Positions 41,510 through 49,919 of a stretch of 64,000 bases of DNA are shown here, piece by piece; position 1 is the stretch's first letter; every line of letters begins with the position of its first letter. Made by a program: the position numbers and the translations under genes. The DNA comes from Butyricicoccus_A sp963601915 (lineage in GTDB: Bacteria > Bacillota > Clostridia > Oscillospirales > Butyricicoccaceae). The stretch covers positions 124,001-188,000 of the forward strand of contig CAVCGL010000001.1 in NCBI GenBank assembly GCA_963601915.1. Reading direction: 5' to 3'. A model generated the notes under the pieces. It was given only the letters and a program-made list of their open reading frames with translations. It did no database searches and was not told the origin of the DNA.

Positions 41510-42420
41510 GAGTTGTGCGTCCGGGAGCATTGACAACCGTACAGGACGAAGGACGATTCGGTTATCAGTCGATGGGCATTGGCGTAGGCGGATGCATGGA
41601 TACTCGTGCGTATCATCGTGCGAATTATCTTGTTGGCAATACAAACGGCGAGGCAGTTTTGGAAATGACCTTTGCTGGCGCATGCTTTGTTGCCATGCAG
41701 GATATGATTTTGGCATTGACCGGAGCAGACATGCAGCCAAAGCGGAACAAAAAGCCAATTCCGATGAATCAGCCATTTGAGCTGCATGAAGGAGACGAGC
41801 TGATGCTGTCGTTTGCCAAGACCGGCTGCCGGTGCTATCTGGCTGCGGCTGGCGGATTCGATATGCCGATTGTTTTGGGCAGCCGCTCGACCAACATGAA
41901 ATGCCATATGGGCGGATTTTTGGGCAGAGCTTTGATTCCAGGTGATATTTTGGCGATTGGCGAGGAGCATCAGACTTGGGAGCAGCTCAAAGATCGCCGC
42001 GTGCTGGAAGAAGAATACCCGACAGAGGTTGTGCTGCGTGCCGTGCTTGGCCCGCAGGACGATGCGTTCACAGCCAAAGGCATTGAGACTTTCTTCCATG
42101 AGAGCTACACGGTTGCAGACAACAGCGACCGCATGGGGTATCGCATGAGCGGTGCGGAGATTGAAAGCCATCACGGCTCTGATATTATTTCGGATGGTAT
42201 CACATTGGGATCGGTGCAGGTGGCATCGGATGGCAAACCGATTGTTTTGATGGCAGACCGCCAGACGACCGGCGGCTATGCGAAGATTGCGACGGTTTGT
42301 ACGTTTGACATCCCGAAGCTGGCGCAGTGCCGCCCGGGTGACCACGTTCGATTCCAACAGGTATCATTGCGAGAAGCGAGCAAACTCGCGCGGAAGGAGA
42401 AACAGCATGAATTATTCTGA
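41503..42420 (+). CDS. pxpC: 5-oxoprolinase subunit PxpC (KipA-like)
   Basis: 305 residues. Carboxyltransferase domain 2 family: RVVRPGALTTVQDEGRFGYQSMGIGVGG at the start, LEMTFAGACFVAMQDMILALTGADM, CYLAAAGGFDMPIVLGSRSTN, and VLMADRQTTGGYAKIATV. Pairs with PxpB in the ATP-dependent opening of 5-oxoproline to glutamate. The 3' end overlaps the DUF1445 gene by 14 bases, so translation is likely coupled. Confidence 0.93.
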   Translation: MLRVVRPGALTTVQDEGRFGYQSMGIGVGGCMDTRAYHRANYLVGNTNGEAVLEMTFAGACFVAMQDMILALTGADMQPKRNKKPIPMNQPFELHEGDELMLSFAKTGCRCYLAAAGGFDMPIVLGSRSTNMKCHMGGFLGRALIPGDILAIGEEHQTWEQLKDRRVLEEEYPTEVVLRAVLGPQDDAFTAKGIETFFHESYTVADNSDRMGYRMSGAEIESHHGSDIISDGITLGSVQVASDGKPIVLMADRQTTGGYAKIATVCTFDIPKLAQCRPGDHVRFQQVSLREASKLARKEKQHELF

Positions 42421-43192
42421 GATGAGTCCGCGCGAGGTGCGCGCGTTGATTCGAGAAAAGAAGATTACAGGTCCGACAGCAGGTATGAGCGCCGGATACG
42501 CACAGGCCAATTTGGTTGTGCTTCCTGCAGACCTTGCGTATGATTTTTTGTTATTTGCCCAGCGCAATCCGAAGTCCTGTCCGCTGCTCGAAGTCAGCGA
42601 CAAGGGCAGCCGTGCTCTGCACACCATCGCGCAGAACACAGATATTGCCAATGACTTGCCGAAATATCGCATTTACCGAAACGGCGAGCTGGATGGCGAG
42701 TATACGGATGTAGAACAGTTTTGGCGCGACGATTTGGTCAGCTTTTTGATTGGATGCAGCTTTTCCTTTGAGTCGGCACTGCTGGAAGCTGGCGTGCCGG
42801 TTCGTCACATCGAAGAGGGCTGCAACGTACCGATGTATAAGACCAATATCGCTTGCACACCGGCGGGTGTCTTTCATGGCAATATGGTTGTCAGTATGCG
42901 CCCGTTGCCATATGACCAGATCGTCAAGGCAACGCTGATTACCGGTGATATGCCGCGGGTACACGGTGCGCCGATTCATATCGGCAATCCGGAGGCAATT
43001 GGCATTCACGATTTGCAGCATCCGGATTTTGGCGATATGGTCACAATCAACGAAGGCGAAGTACCGGTGTTCTGGCCGTGCGGCGTGACACCGCAGAATG
43101 TCATTATGGATTCTAAACCGCCGTTTGTCATTACCCACGCGCCGGGACATATGTTTATTACCGATGTAAAAAATGTGGATTTGAAATATTGA
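42407..43192 (+). CDS. DUF1445/UPF0317 protein, D-glutamate cyclase N-terminal-half homologue
   Basis: 261 residues from ATG 42407 (GGAAGGAG upstream). The family signature is clear: PREVRALIREKKITGPTAGMSAGYAQANLVVLP, FLLFAQRNPKSCPLLEV, FLIGCSFSFESALLEAGV and NVPMYKTNIACTPAGVFHGN, ending ITHAPGHMFITDV. Family members are labelled putative hydro-lyases. The human mitochondrial D-glutamate cyclase DGLUCY contains this domain plus DUF4392; here DUF4392 is a separate gene two places downstream. Together they probably convert D-glutamate to 5-oxo-D-proline, feeding PxpABC. That link is inferred from homology and context. Confidence 0.85.
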   Translation: MNYSEMSPREVRALIREKKITGPTAGMSAGYAQANLVVLPADLAYDFLLFAQRNPKSCPLLEVSDKGSRALHTIAQNTDIANDLPKYRIYRNGELDGEYTDVEQFWRDDLVSFLIGCSFSFESALLEAGVPVRHIEEGCNVPMYKTNIACTPAGVFHGNMVVSMRPLPYDQIVKATLITGDMPRVHGAPIHIGNPEAIGIHDLQHPDFGDMVTINEGEVPVFWPCGVTPQNVIMDSKPPFVITHAPGHMFITDVKNVDLKY

Positions 43193-43205
43193 TGAGGTGA
43201 GTACG

Positions 43206-43976
43206 ATGAAGAAAGTAGATTTGAACTGTGATTTAGGTGAAAGCTTTGGCAATTACACCTGTGGTATGGATGAACAGGTCATTCCGTGGATTTCTTCCGC
43301 CAATGTCGCTTGCGGCTTTCATGCTTCTGATCCGCTGGTAATGCAGAAAACCGTCGCACTCGCTGCACAGATTGGTGTTCATGTCGGTGCCCATCCGGGT
43401 TATCCGGATTTGGTCGGCTTTGGCAGAAGAAATATGAATGTTTCTCCGGCAGAGCTGAAGGCAATGGTACAGTACCAGATCGGTGCCTTGTCTGCCTTCT
43501 GTAAGGCGCAGGGCGTTAAGCTCCAGCATGTGAAGCCGCACGGCGCGATGTACAACATGGCGGGCAAGGATGCCAAACTGGCAACGGCCATTTGTGAAGG
43601 CATTGCAGAAGTGGATGATTCTCTTATTCTGCTGGGACTGGCTGGCAGTGAACTGCTGCGGGCTGCTCACAAGATTGGTCTTCCGAGCGCCAGTGAAGTT
43701 TTTGCAGACCGTGCCTATGAAGATGACGGCAGCTTGGTCGCGCGCAGCAAGCCGGGCGCTATGATTACAGATGAAGATCTTGCCATTTCCCGTGTCGTTC
43801 GCATGGTGAAGGAAGGCAAGGTAGAGACCATCTCCGGCAAGACGATTTCGATTCAGGCGGATTCTATCTGTGTACATGGTGACAGTCCAAAGGCACTGGC
43901 GTTTGTCGAGAAGATCCGCACGGAACTGACGGAAGAGGGTGTACTGATCGCCCCAATGGATGACATCGTTCGTTAA
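43206..43976 (+). CDS. pxpA: 5-oxoprolinase subunit PxpA (LamB/YcsF family)
   Basis: 256 residues from ATG 43206 (GAGGTG upstream; GTG 43197 is possible). KVDLNCDLGESFGNYTCGMDEQVIPWISSANVACGFHASDP is the defining N-terminal signature, followed by GVHVGAHPGYPDLVGFGRR, VKPHGAMYN and CVHGDSPKAL. PxpA is thought to phosphorylate or open the lactam in concert with PxpBC. It sits between the two D-glutamate-cyclase-like genes, strengthening the functional link. Confidence 0.94.
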   Translation: MKKVDLNCDLGESFGNYTCGMDEQVIPWISSANVACGFHASDPLVMQKTVALAAQIGVHVGAHPGYPDLVGFGRRNMNVSPAELKAMVQYQIGALSAFCKAQGVKLQHVKPHGAMYNMAGKDAKLATAICEGIAEVDDSLILLGLAGSELLRAAHKIGLPSASEVFADRAYEDDGSLVARSKPGAMITDEDLAISRVVRMVKEGKVETISGKTISIQADSICVHGDSPKALAFVEKIRTELTEEGVLIAPMDDIVR

Positions 43977-43996
43977 AGGAAAAGGAGGAGACCGTG

Positions 43997-44830
43997 ATGG
44001 AAGGTCGAATTGAAAAGGTACTGCTCAGCCATTCTGGTCGCGGCATGGATATTCTGTGCAAGCACCTGCGAGAAGATTATTGCCGTGAGGCGGCTGCCAA
44101 GCTGTTGGAGCGTCCGAAGGGAACGGTTTTGCTGACCACTGGATTTTATGTCAATGGTGCCGCAGAGACCGATGGCCCTCCGGGAACCATGGTGCTGGCA
44201 AAGGCGTTGGAGAAAATCGGATACCAGCCGGTTATTGTCACCGATGCGTATTGCAAAGGATTTTTTGAAATCTGTCAGCTGGCAGTAGAATATGTCGATA
44301 CACAGGCGGAAGCAGAAGCATATGACCGACTGTTTGAGGTGTATCATCCGGTTGCACTGATTTCCATTGAACGCTGCGGCAAAAACCGCAAGGGTGATTA
44401 TGCGAATATGCGCGGCGAGAGCATCCTCGATCATACTGCCAGAACAGATCTCCTCTTTGAACAAGCAGCCGAACGCGGTATTTTTACGATTGGTGTCGGT
44501 GACGGCGGCAATGAAATCGGCATGGGCAATCTCAAGGATGTCATTACACAAAAGCTGTCCTTGGAACCGTGTGTCGTGCCGGTAGATCGACTGGTTATCG
44601 CTACCGTGTCTAATTGGGGCGCATATGGCCTGACGGCGTATCTCCAAAAATTGTCCGGCAAGCGCGTATTCCCGCGGTATGAAGAAATTCGCGATTACAT
44701 CAAGGCAATTGTCAAGATGGGCAGTGTAGACGGCGTGACAAAGAAGTGCACGCCGAGCGTAGACAGCTTCCCGCCGACGATTGAAAAAGAGATTGTAGAC
44801 AGTCTGTCTCTATTGACACAGACGGCATAA
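43997..44830 (+). CDS. DUF4392 protein, D-glutamate cyclase C-terminal-half homologue
   Basis: 277 residues; ATG 43997 preferred over GTG 43994 given AAAGGAGGAG. Family motifs: GTVLLTTGFYVNGAAETDGPPGT near the start, ISIERCGKNRKGDYANMRG, IFTIGVGDGGNEIGMGN and NWGAYGLTAYL. In eukaryotes this domain is fused to DUF1445 in D-glutamate cyclase; here it is free-standing in the same operon. Likely partner of the DUF1445 protein in cyclising D-glutamate. Last gene before a terminator. Confidence 0.85.
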   Translation: MEGRIEKVLLSHSGRGMDILCKHLREDYCREAAAKLLERPKGTVLLTTGFYVNGAAETDGPPGTMVLAKALEKIGYQPVIVTDAYCKGFFEICQLAVEYVDTQAEAEAYDRLFEVYHPVALISIERCGKNRKGDYANMRGESILDHTARTDLLFEQAAERGIFTIGVGDGGNEIGMGNLKDVITQKLSLEPCVVPVDRLVIATVSNWGAYGLTAYLQKLSGKRVFPRYEEIRDYIKAIVKMGSVDGVTKKCTPSVDSFPPTIEKEIVDSLSLLTQTA

Positions 44831-44848
44831 CATAAAAACAGCCAAGAA

Positions 44849-44891
44849 AAACGTGCGTATCTCACACTGGGTGGGATACGCACGTTTGTTG
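44849..44891. terminator. Terminator between convergent DUF4392 and asnC-type genes
   Basis: AAACGTGCGTATC (44849-44861) pairs with GATACGCACGTTT (44875-44887), then GTTGTTT; usable from both sides. Confidence 0.85.
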
Positions 44892-44904
44892 TTTGCGATA
44901 AAAA

Positions 44905-45372
44905 TTATTCCTGCACCGATGCGGCGGCGCTCGGCAGAGCAGAATAAATGTTTTTTATGGTGCGCAGGACAAAATGAGTCTGCGTCTGACATACGCCCGG
45001 TTGATCTTTAACCCAGCGATGAATGACCTCTAGTTCATCGGACGAACGACAGCTGACCTTAATCATGTAGTCATAGCTTCCTGTCAGATAGTAGCAGGAG
45101 ACCACATTTGGATGCTCCATGACCTGTTCGGAAAAAGAATCGTTAAACCGCGGATGCTCCAATGAAATTTCAATCAGAGCGGTGACGTCATTGCCAACTT
45201 TGGCGTCATTGGTGATGGCAGTATACGAACAGATAATACCGGCATCTTCCATTTTGTGAATGCGCTCGATGACTGTCGATACAGACAGATGCACTGCTTT
45301 TCCGATGTCCGAAGCACGTGCCCGGGCATTTTGCTTTAAGTGTGCCAGTATTTTCTGATCAATTTGATCCAT
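44905..45372 (-). CDS. Lrp/AsnC-family transcriptional regulator
   Basis: 155 residues from ATG 45372 (GGGAGGAAT upstream); a longer frame to 45477 overlaps the next terminator. N-terminal HTH DQIDQKILAHLKQNARARASDIGKAVHLSVSTVIERIHKMEDAGII and C-terminal RAM effector domain (VTALIEISLEHPRF, VVSCYYLTGSYDYMIKV). Such regulators sense amino acids. Convergent with the D-amino acid/5-oxoproline operon, which is its most likely target by proximity. Confidence 0.9.
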   Translation of the reverse strand: MDQIDQKILAHLKQNARARASDIGKAVHLSVSTVIERIHKMEDAGIICSYTAITNDAKVGNDVTALIEISLEHPRFNDSFSEQVMEHPNVVSCYYLTGSYDYMIKVSCRSSDELEVIHRWVKDQPGVCQTQTHFVLRTIKNIYSALPSAAASVQE

Positions 45373-45399
45373 CCTTGGATTCCTCCCGCGTTCGGTATG

Positions 45400-45434
45400 A
45401 AAAAAGGCGGTCAACGCTTTGGATGCTGACCGCC
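45400..45434 (-). terminator. Terminator of the MATE gene
   Basis: On the minus strand GGCGGTCA pairs with TGACCGCC and is followed by TTTTTT. It lies 21 bases after the MATE stop and upstream of the asnC-type gene. Confidence 0.85.
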
Positions 45435-45454
45435 ATTGGTTCATCTTTATTATA

Positions 45455-46801
45455 TCAGCCGGAGCAAATCTTGTCAAAACTCTTTTTCTTCAAGTGCCGG
45501 AACACGAGCAGGCAAATGATGACGGAGAGCAGAGAACCGCTTGTCGTGGCGAGACCCATCGGGAACAACGTGTTCGGAAACAGGATGGAAGTGAGATACA
45601 CGCCTGGAACACGCACCAGCGCAATAGCAACAATGTTGTGCAGAAAAGAAAATTCTGATCGGCCACAGGCGCAAAAATACCCGCTAAAGCTGAAATGAAT
45701 GCCTGCAAAAATACAGTCCCAGATGTAGCCGCGCAAATACTGACTGCCGAACACGATGACGGCGGCATCTGCTGTAAAGAGACCGACGACAGACGGCGCG
45801 ATAAATTGGATGGTCAGAGCAATGACAATGCCAAAGCTGACGGTGATACAGATACCGCACCGCAGCACCTGTATTGCACGCTGCGGCTTTCCGGCACCGA
45901 TGTTCTGTGCGCCAAGTGCAGAGATTGTGGACAGCATAGAGGACGGTACCAAGAACAGAAAGCTAATGATTTTTTCCACAATACCGACTGCGGCTGCATC
46001 GCTGAGTCCACGGCGATTGGCAATCACGGTAATGATAAGAAAGGCGATTTGAATCAGGCCATCCTGCAAGGCAATAGGAATGCCGATTTTTAAAATACGT
46101 CCCATCGCTTCGCGGTGCGGCTTCCAATCACTTTTGCGTAAAGAGATGCCGGTATTTTTCGTGCAAATCACAAAAAAAGCAATGATAACGCTGAGCCCCT
46201 GAGACAGCGTCGTGCCCAGAGCGGCACCAACGGCGCCGAGATGCAGTGCACCGATAAATACATAGTCCAACACGATGTTTGCGACACAGGCGATGGCGAT
46301 GAAATACATCGGACTTTTGGAATCACCCAAGCCGCGGAAAATCGAGCTGATGATGTTGTATGCTGTGATACAGGGGATGCCAATAAAGCACACCGTCAGA
46401 TAGGCAATTGTGCCGGATACAGCCTGTTCCGGTGTAGACATGATGGACACAATCGGTTTGACCAGTCCCAAAAGCAGCGCCATCAGTACAACAGATGTCG
46501 TTAAAAACAGCACTGCGGTGTTGCCGATGGTCTGCGAGATTTTCTTTTTATCTTCGGCGCCGACTGCCTGTCCGATGGTAACCGTGGTGCCCATCGCCAG
46601 ACCGACGATCATAACGGTTATCATGTGCATCACCTGACTGCCGACAGAGACTGCCGTTGTGCTGGCAACCCCTTCAAATTGTCCGATGATAAACAAATCC
46701 GCCATGCCGTACAGCGTTTGTAAAAAATACGACAGGAGATACGGCAGAGAAAAGTAGGCAATGTTCTTCCATACATTACCGGTAGTGAGATTTCGTTCCA
46801 T
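45455..46801 (-). CDS. MATE-family multidrug/cation efflux transporter (MepA-like)
   Basis: 448 residues, about 12 membrane helices in two homologous halves. NVWKNIAYFSLPYLLSYFLQTLYGMADLFIIGQFEG and ITAYNIISSIFRGLGDSKSPMYF in the first half, ISFLFLVPSSMLSTISALGAQNIGAGKPQRA in the second, are typical of the MATE/MepA/NorM group, which export cationic compounds using Na+ or H+. GGAGGAAGT precedes ATG 46801. A structured leader with a terminator-like switch lies upstream; if it is a guanidine-IV (mepA) riboswitch, the cargo would be guanidine-type cations. Confidence 0.9.
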   Translation of the reverse strand: MERNLTTGNVWKNIAYFSLPYLLSYFLQTLYGMADLFIIGQFEGVASTTAVSVGSQVMHMITVMIVGLAMGTTVTIGQAVGAEDKKKISQTIGNTAVLFLTTSVVLMALLLGLVKPIVSIMSTPEQAVSGTIAYLTVCFIGIPCITAYNIISSIFRGLGDSKSPMYFIAIACVANIVLDYVFIGALHLGAVGAALGTTLSQGLSVIIAFFVICTKNTGISLRKSDWKPHREAMGRILKIGIPIALQDGLIQIAFLIITVIANRRGLSDAAAVGIVEKIISFLFLVPSSMLSTISALGAQNIGAGKPQRAIQVLRCGICITVSFGIVIALTIQFIAPSVVGLFTADAAVIVFGSQYLRGYIWDCIFAGIHFSFSGYFCACGRSEFSFLHNIVAIALVRVPGVYLTSILFPNTLFPMGLATTSGSLLSVIICLLVFRHLKKKSFDKICSG

Positions 46802-46820
46802 ACTTCCTCCTTATTCATAA

Positions 46821-46955
46821 AATAGCCGGATAAGAAAGCGATACTCTGCCAGCTCTCTTATCCGGTCGTCCTATACGTAGAAGCAACCCTCGGAAATGCT
46901 GCGAACTATCGTTATCTTATCCGGCCTCATACTTACGGTTATAAGTCCTCCGACA
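46821..46955 (-). ncRNA. Candidate guanidine-IV (mepA-motif) riboswitch with terminator
   Basis: On the minus strand the leader holds CCGGATAAG twice (46916-46924 and 46857-46865) and its complement CTTATCCGG once (46826-46834) just before the ribosome site. The last can pair with either copy: the nearer pairing gives a terminator-like hairpin followed by CTATTTTA, the farther one an alternative fold. Conserved-looking core ACTTATAACCGTAAGT lies at the 5' end. The mepA motif is the riboswitch class known upstream of MATE genes in Clostridia; class assignment rests on this association and my memory of the motif. Confidence 0.6.
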
Positions 46956-46960
46956 AAAGT

Positions 46961-46989
46961 ACCATACCATATCTTGTGTACCTTGTCAA
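46961..46989 (-). promoter_or_regulatory. Promoter of the MATE leader
   Basis: Minus strand: TTGACA (46989-46984), 17 bases, TATGGT (46966-46961). The -35 boxes of this and the divergent promoter lie 36 bases apart. Confidence 0.75.
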
Positions 46990-47025
46990 CTGCGCTAAAT
47001 GCCTGCTAAATTGCTTCGTGCATGA

Positions 47026-47054
47026 TTGACGTCTTTTCGTGGGTATGCTATGCT
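47026..47054 (+). promoter_or_regulatory. Promoter of the manganese riboswitch/P-type ATPase
   Basis: TTGACG (47026-47031), 17 bases, TATGCT (47049-47054), just before the aptamer. Confidence 0.75.
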
Positions 47055-47063
47055 TAAGGCAGT

Positions 47064-47208
47064 TGAAAAGGGAGTAGTTGCAAGGCACGTTGTCAACATC
47101 ACGATTTGCACAGGCAAGTCTGGCAGTGTGCGCCTGAACACACAGGTAACAAGACTTTTCGGCAGCTGTTGTGATACGCTTCAGCTGGCGGAAGGTCTTT
47201 TTTTATTT
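47064..47208 (+). ncRNA. yybP-ykoY family manganese riboswitch with terminator
   Basis: The aptamer begins AAAAGGGAGTAG (47066-47077), has GTTGTCAACATCA in the middle and closes with AACAAGACTTTTC (47148-47160), matching the conserved GGGGAGUAG...CAAGACCUUU frame of yybP-ykoY RNAs. The 3' aptamer strand from AAGAC (47151) can alternatively pair with CAGCTGGCGGAAGGTCTT, giving a terminator with a seven-T run (47198-47204). So Mn2+ binding should prevent termination and switch on the P-type ATPase downstream, as known for YoaB-type Mn exporters. Confidence 0.85.
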
Positions 47209-47246
47209 GCCTTCCGCCACAGAAAAACGACGAAAGGAAGGCAACA

Positions 47247-49871
47247 ATGACACAAGATTATTTTAGAAAGACAGCAGAAGAGGCTTTGCGCGCCCAACAC
47301 ACCTCAGCACAAGGTCTATCTGCGCAGGAAGCCGCCCAAAGACTGCAAACGTATGGAAAAAATCAATTGTCTGAGGGAAAGAAAAAGAGCATCGTGCAGA
47401 TTTTTGCCCAACAGTTTCAGGACTTGATGGTCTGTATTTTGATGATTGCGGCAATTATTTCCGCCTGTTCCGGCAATGTGGAGAGTACGATTGTTATCTT
47501 TGCGGTACTGGTTCTCAATGCGATTTTGGGTACAGTCCAGTATGTCAAAGCAGAGAAATCTTTGGAAAGTCTAAAAGCAATGGCTTCACCGACGGCAAAG
47601 GTGCTGCGTGATGGCGTGCGTATAGAAGTAGATTCCGCGAATCTTGTTCCGGGAGATATTTTGCTGCTCGAAGCGGGAGATATGGTCACGGCGGACGGAC
47701 GCGTTTTAGAAAATTTTTCGCTAAAAGTCAATGAAAGTTCGCTGACCGGAGAATCCGAAGGGGTAGAAAAAGAGAAAGATGCCATTTATGCGGAGCAGGT
47801 TGCCTTGGGTGATCAGAAAAACATGGTATTTTCCGGTTCGTTGGTGACATATGGCCGCGCATCGGTGCTCGTGACAGCGACGGGGATGCACACAGAGCTT
47901 GGAAAAATTGCGGCATTGATGAATCAGACACAACAGAGAAAGACACCGCTGCAAGAGAGCTTGGATGCGTTTAGCGCCAGATTGGCAGTCGGTATTCTCG
48001 TGGTCTGCGCTGGCGTATTTGCTCTTTCTGTCCTGCGTACCGGTATGAGCATTCTGGATTCCTTAATGTTCGCTGTGGCACTGGCTGTAGCAGCAATTCC
48101 GGAAGCGCTATCATCTATTGTCACGATTGTGCTTGCCATGGGCACACAAAAAATGGCAAAGCAGCATGCGATTATCAAGGATTTAAAAGCGGTTGAGAGC
48201 TTAGGCAGCGTGTCCGTGATTTGCTCAGACAAAACCGGCACGTTGACACAAAACAAAATGACACCGCAGAAGCTCTATGCAGATGGACAAATCATCGAAA
48301 AAGAACAGATGAACCTCTCTCATCCGGTGCAGCAGCAGCTGCTTCAATCTGCCTTGCTGGTCAATGATGCAACACATGATGAACAGACGGGCATTTCTAT
48401 CGGTGACCCGACAGAAGTCGCTCTCGTCATGCTGGGCGAACACGCTGGTATCGCAGAAGAAGAGTACCGCGCGCAATATCCGAGATGGAGTGAGTTGGCA
48501 TTTGATTCGGATCGAAAGCGCATGAGCACCCTGCACGAGATTGACGGTGCACCGATCCTATTCACCAAAGGCGCCATGGACGGCCTGCTCGATCGGTCCA
48601 CACATCTTTTGACAAGTAACGGTTGTGTTGCGTTGACGTCAGAACGGAGACAAGAGCTGGAACGTGTCAATCGAGAGCTGTCGGAACAAGGCCTGCGCGT
48701 CCTGGCGTTTGCTTATCGGGAATTGGATGAGATTCGTCCGCTGTCTTTAGAGGATGAATGCAGCTTTATCTTTCTTGGCTTGATTTCCATGATGGATCCG
48801 CCGCGCCCGGAGGCGATACAAGCGGTGGAGGACGCCAAGCGCGGCGGTATCAAAACCGTCATGATTACCGGAGACCATAAAATTACTGCGACGGCGATAG
48901 CACGCCAATTGGGTATTTTTGCAGAAGATGATATGGCAGTATCAGGCGTTGAGCTGGAGCAGATGGGTGAGAACGAGTTGAAAGAACGACTGCCGCATAT
49001 TTCCGTCTATGCTCGTGTGTCGCCGGAGCATAAAATACGCATTGTTCGTGCATGGCAGCAGCGCGGCGCCATTGTTTCGATGACCGGCGATGGCGTCAAC
49101 GATGCACCGGCGCTCAAACAGGCGGATATTGGCGTGGCGATGGGCATCACGGGCACAGAAGTCAGCAAGGATGCCGCATCTATGATTTTGACAGATGACA
49201 ATTTTGCAACGATTGTCAAAGCGGTAGTCAATGGCAGAAGTGTCTATGAGAACATTCGGAATGCCATTCGATTTTTGCTGTCCGGCAATGCCGCGGGCAT
49301 TTTCTGCGTGTTATATGCGTCTTTGCTGGCGTTGCCGGTGCCGTTTGAACCGGTGCATTTGCTGTTCATCAATTTGCTCACGGATTCTCTTCCGGCAATT
49401 GCCATCGGCATGGAACCGGCACGCCGTGGCTTGCTTGACCGTGCACCGCGTAATCCAAACGAACCGCTGCTCAATCGGTCGCTCATTGGAATAATCAGCT
49501 GGCAGGGCTTGCTTATCGCCGTAGCGACCATGGCGGCGTTTTATTTGGGGTATCAGCAAAATGCGGCACTGGCGTCTACCATGGCGTTTTCGACTTTGAC
49601 GTTGGCACGCCTGTTTCATGGCTTTAACTGCCGCGGTGAGGCATCAATCTTTCGACTCAAATTTTCTACTAACCCGTATTCCAATTGGGCTTTCTTGGCT
49701 GGACTGTTTTTGCTGCTCGCGGTTTTGTTTGTTCCGGGACTCAATCAGTTGTTTTTGGTTTCTCCGCAATTTGGCTTGTGCCAGCTGGCGGAAATTGCCG
49801 GTTTGGCATTTGTGCCGACGTTCCTCATTCAAATCGGAAAATTGCTTACAGAAGCGAGAAAACATGCATAG
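47247..49871 (+). CDS. P-type cation ATPase (Ca2+/Mn2+ exporter, YoaB/PMR1-like)
   Basis: 874 residues, full length for P2-type ATPases. Actuator loop SSLTGES, phosphorylation Asp328 in ICSDKTGTLTQNK, nucleotide-binding FTKGAMDGLL, hinge MTGDGVNDAPALKQADIGVAMG, and membrane helices M4 (AIPEALSSIVTIVLAMGTQKM), M5/M6 (FLINLLTDSLPAIAIGME with conserved Asn/Asp). These match SERCA/PMR1-type pumps. The manganese riboswitch in the leader argues that it exports excess Mn2+. Cytosolic N-terminus, plasma membrane location. Confidence 0.9.
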   Translation: MTQDYFRKTAEEALRAQHTSAQGLSAQEAAQRLQTYGKNQLSEGKKKSIVQIFAQQFQDLMVCILMIAAIISACSGNVESTIVIFAVLVLNAILGTVQYVKAEKSLESLKAMASPTAKVLRDGVRIEVDSANLVPGDILLLEAGDMVTADGRVLENFSLKVNESSLTGESEGVEKEKDAIYAEQVALGDQKNMVFSGSLVTYGRASVLVTATGMHTELGKIAALMNQTQQRKTPLQESLDAFSARLAVGILVVCAGVFALSVLRTGMSILDSLMFAVALAVAAIPEALSSIVTIVLAMGTQKMAKQHAIIKDLKAVESLGSVSVICSDKTGTLTQNKMTPQKLYADGQIIEKEQMNLSHPVQQQLLQSALLVNDATHDEQTGISIGDPTEVALVMLGEHAGIAEEEYRAQYPRWSELAFDSDRKRMSTLHEIDGAPILFTKGAMDGLLDRSTHLLTSNGCVALTSERRQELERVNRELSEQGLRVLAFAYRELDEIRPLSLEDECSFIFLGLISMMDPPRPEAIQAVEDAKRGGIKTVMITGDHKITATAIARQLGIFAEDDMAVSGVELEQMGENELKERLPHISVYARVSPEHKIRIVRAWQQRGAIVSMTGDGVNDAPALKQADIGVAMGITGTEVSKDAASMILTDDNFATIVKAVVNGRSVYENIRNAIRFLLSGNAAGIFCVLYASLLALPVPFEPVHLLFINLLTDSLPAIAIGMEPARRGLLDRAPRNPNEPLLNRSLIGIISWQGLLIAVATMAAFYLGYQQNAALASTMAFSTLTLARLFHGFNCRGEASIFRLKFSTNPYSNWAFLAGLFLLLAVLFVPGLNQLFLVSPQFGLCQLAEIAGLAFVPTFLIQIGKLLTEARKHA

Positions 49872-49872
49872 A

Positions 49873-49910
49873 AAAAAGCGTGATGCCGATTGTTTCGGTA
49901 TCACGCTTTT
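49873..49910. terminator. Bidirectional terminator
   Basis: AAAAGCGTGAT-CCGA pairs with TCGG-ATCACGCTTTT, flanked by A and T runs. Lies between the convergent ATPase and YoaK-like genes. Confidence 0.9.
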
Positions 49911-49919
49911 CGCGTCATA

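Noticed and set aside
47026..47250. 74-codon frame before the P-type ATPase
   Set aside because: It spans the promoter, aptamer and terminator of the yybP-ykoY riboswitch.
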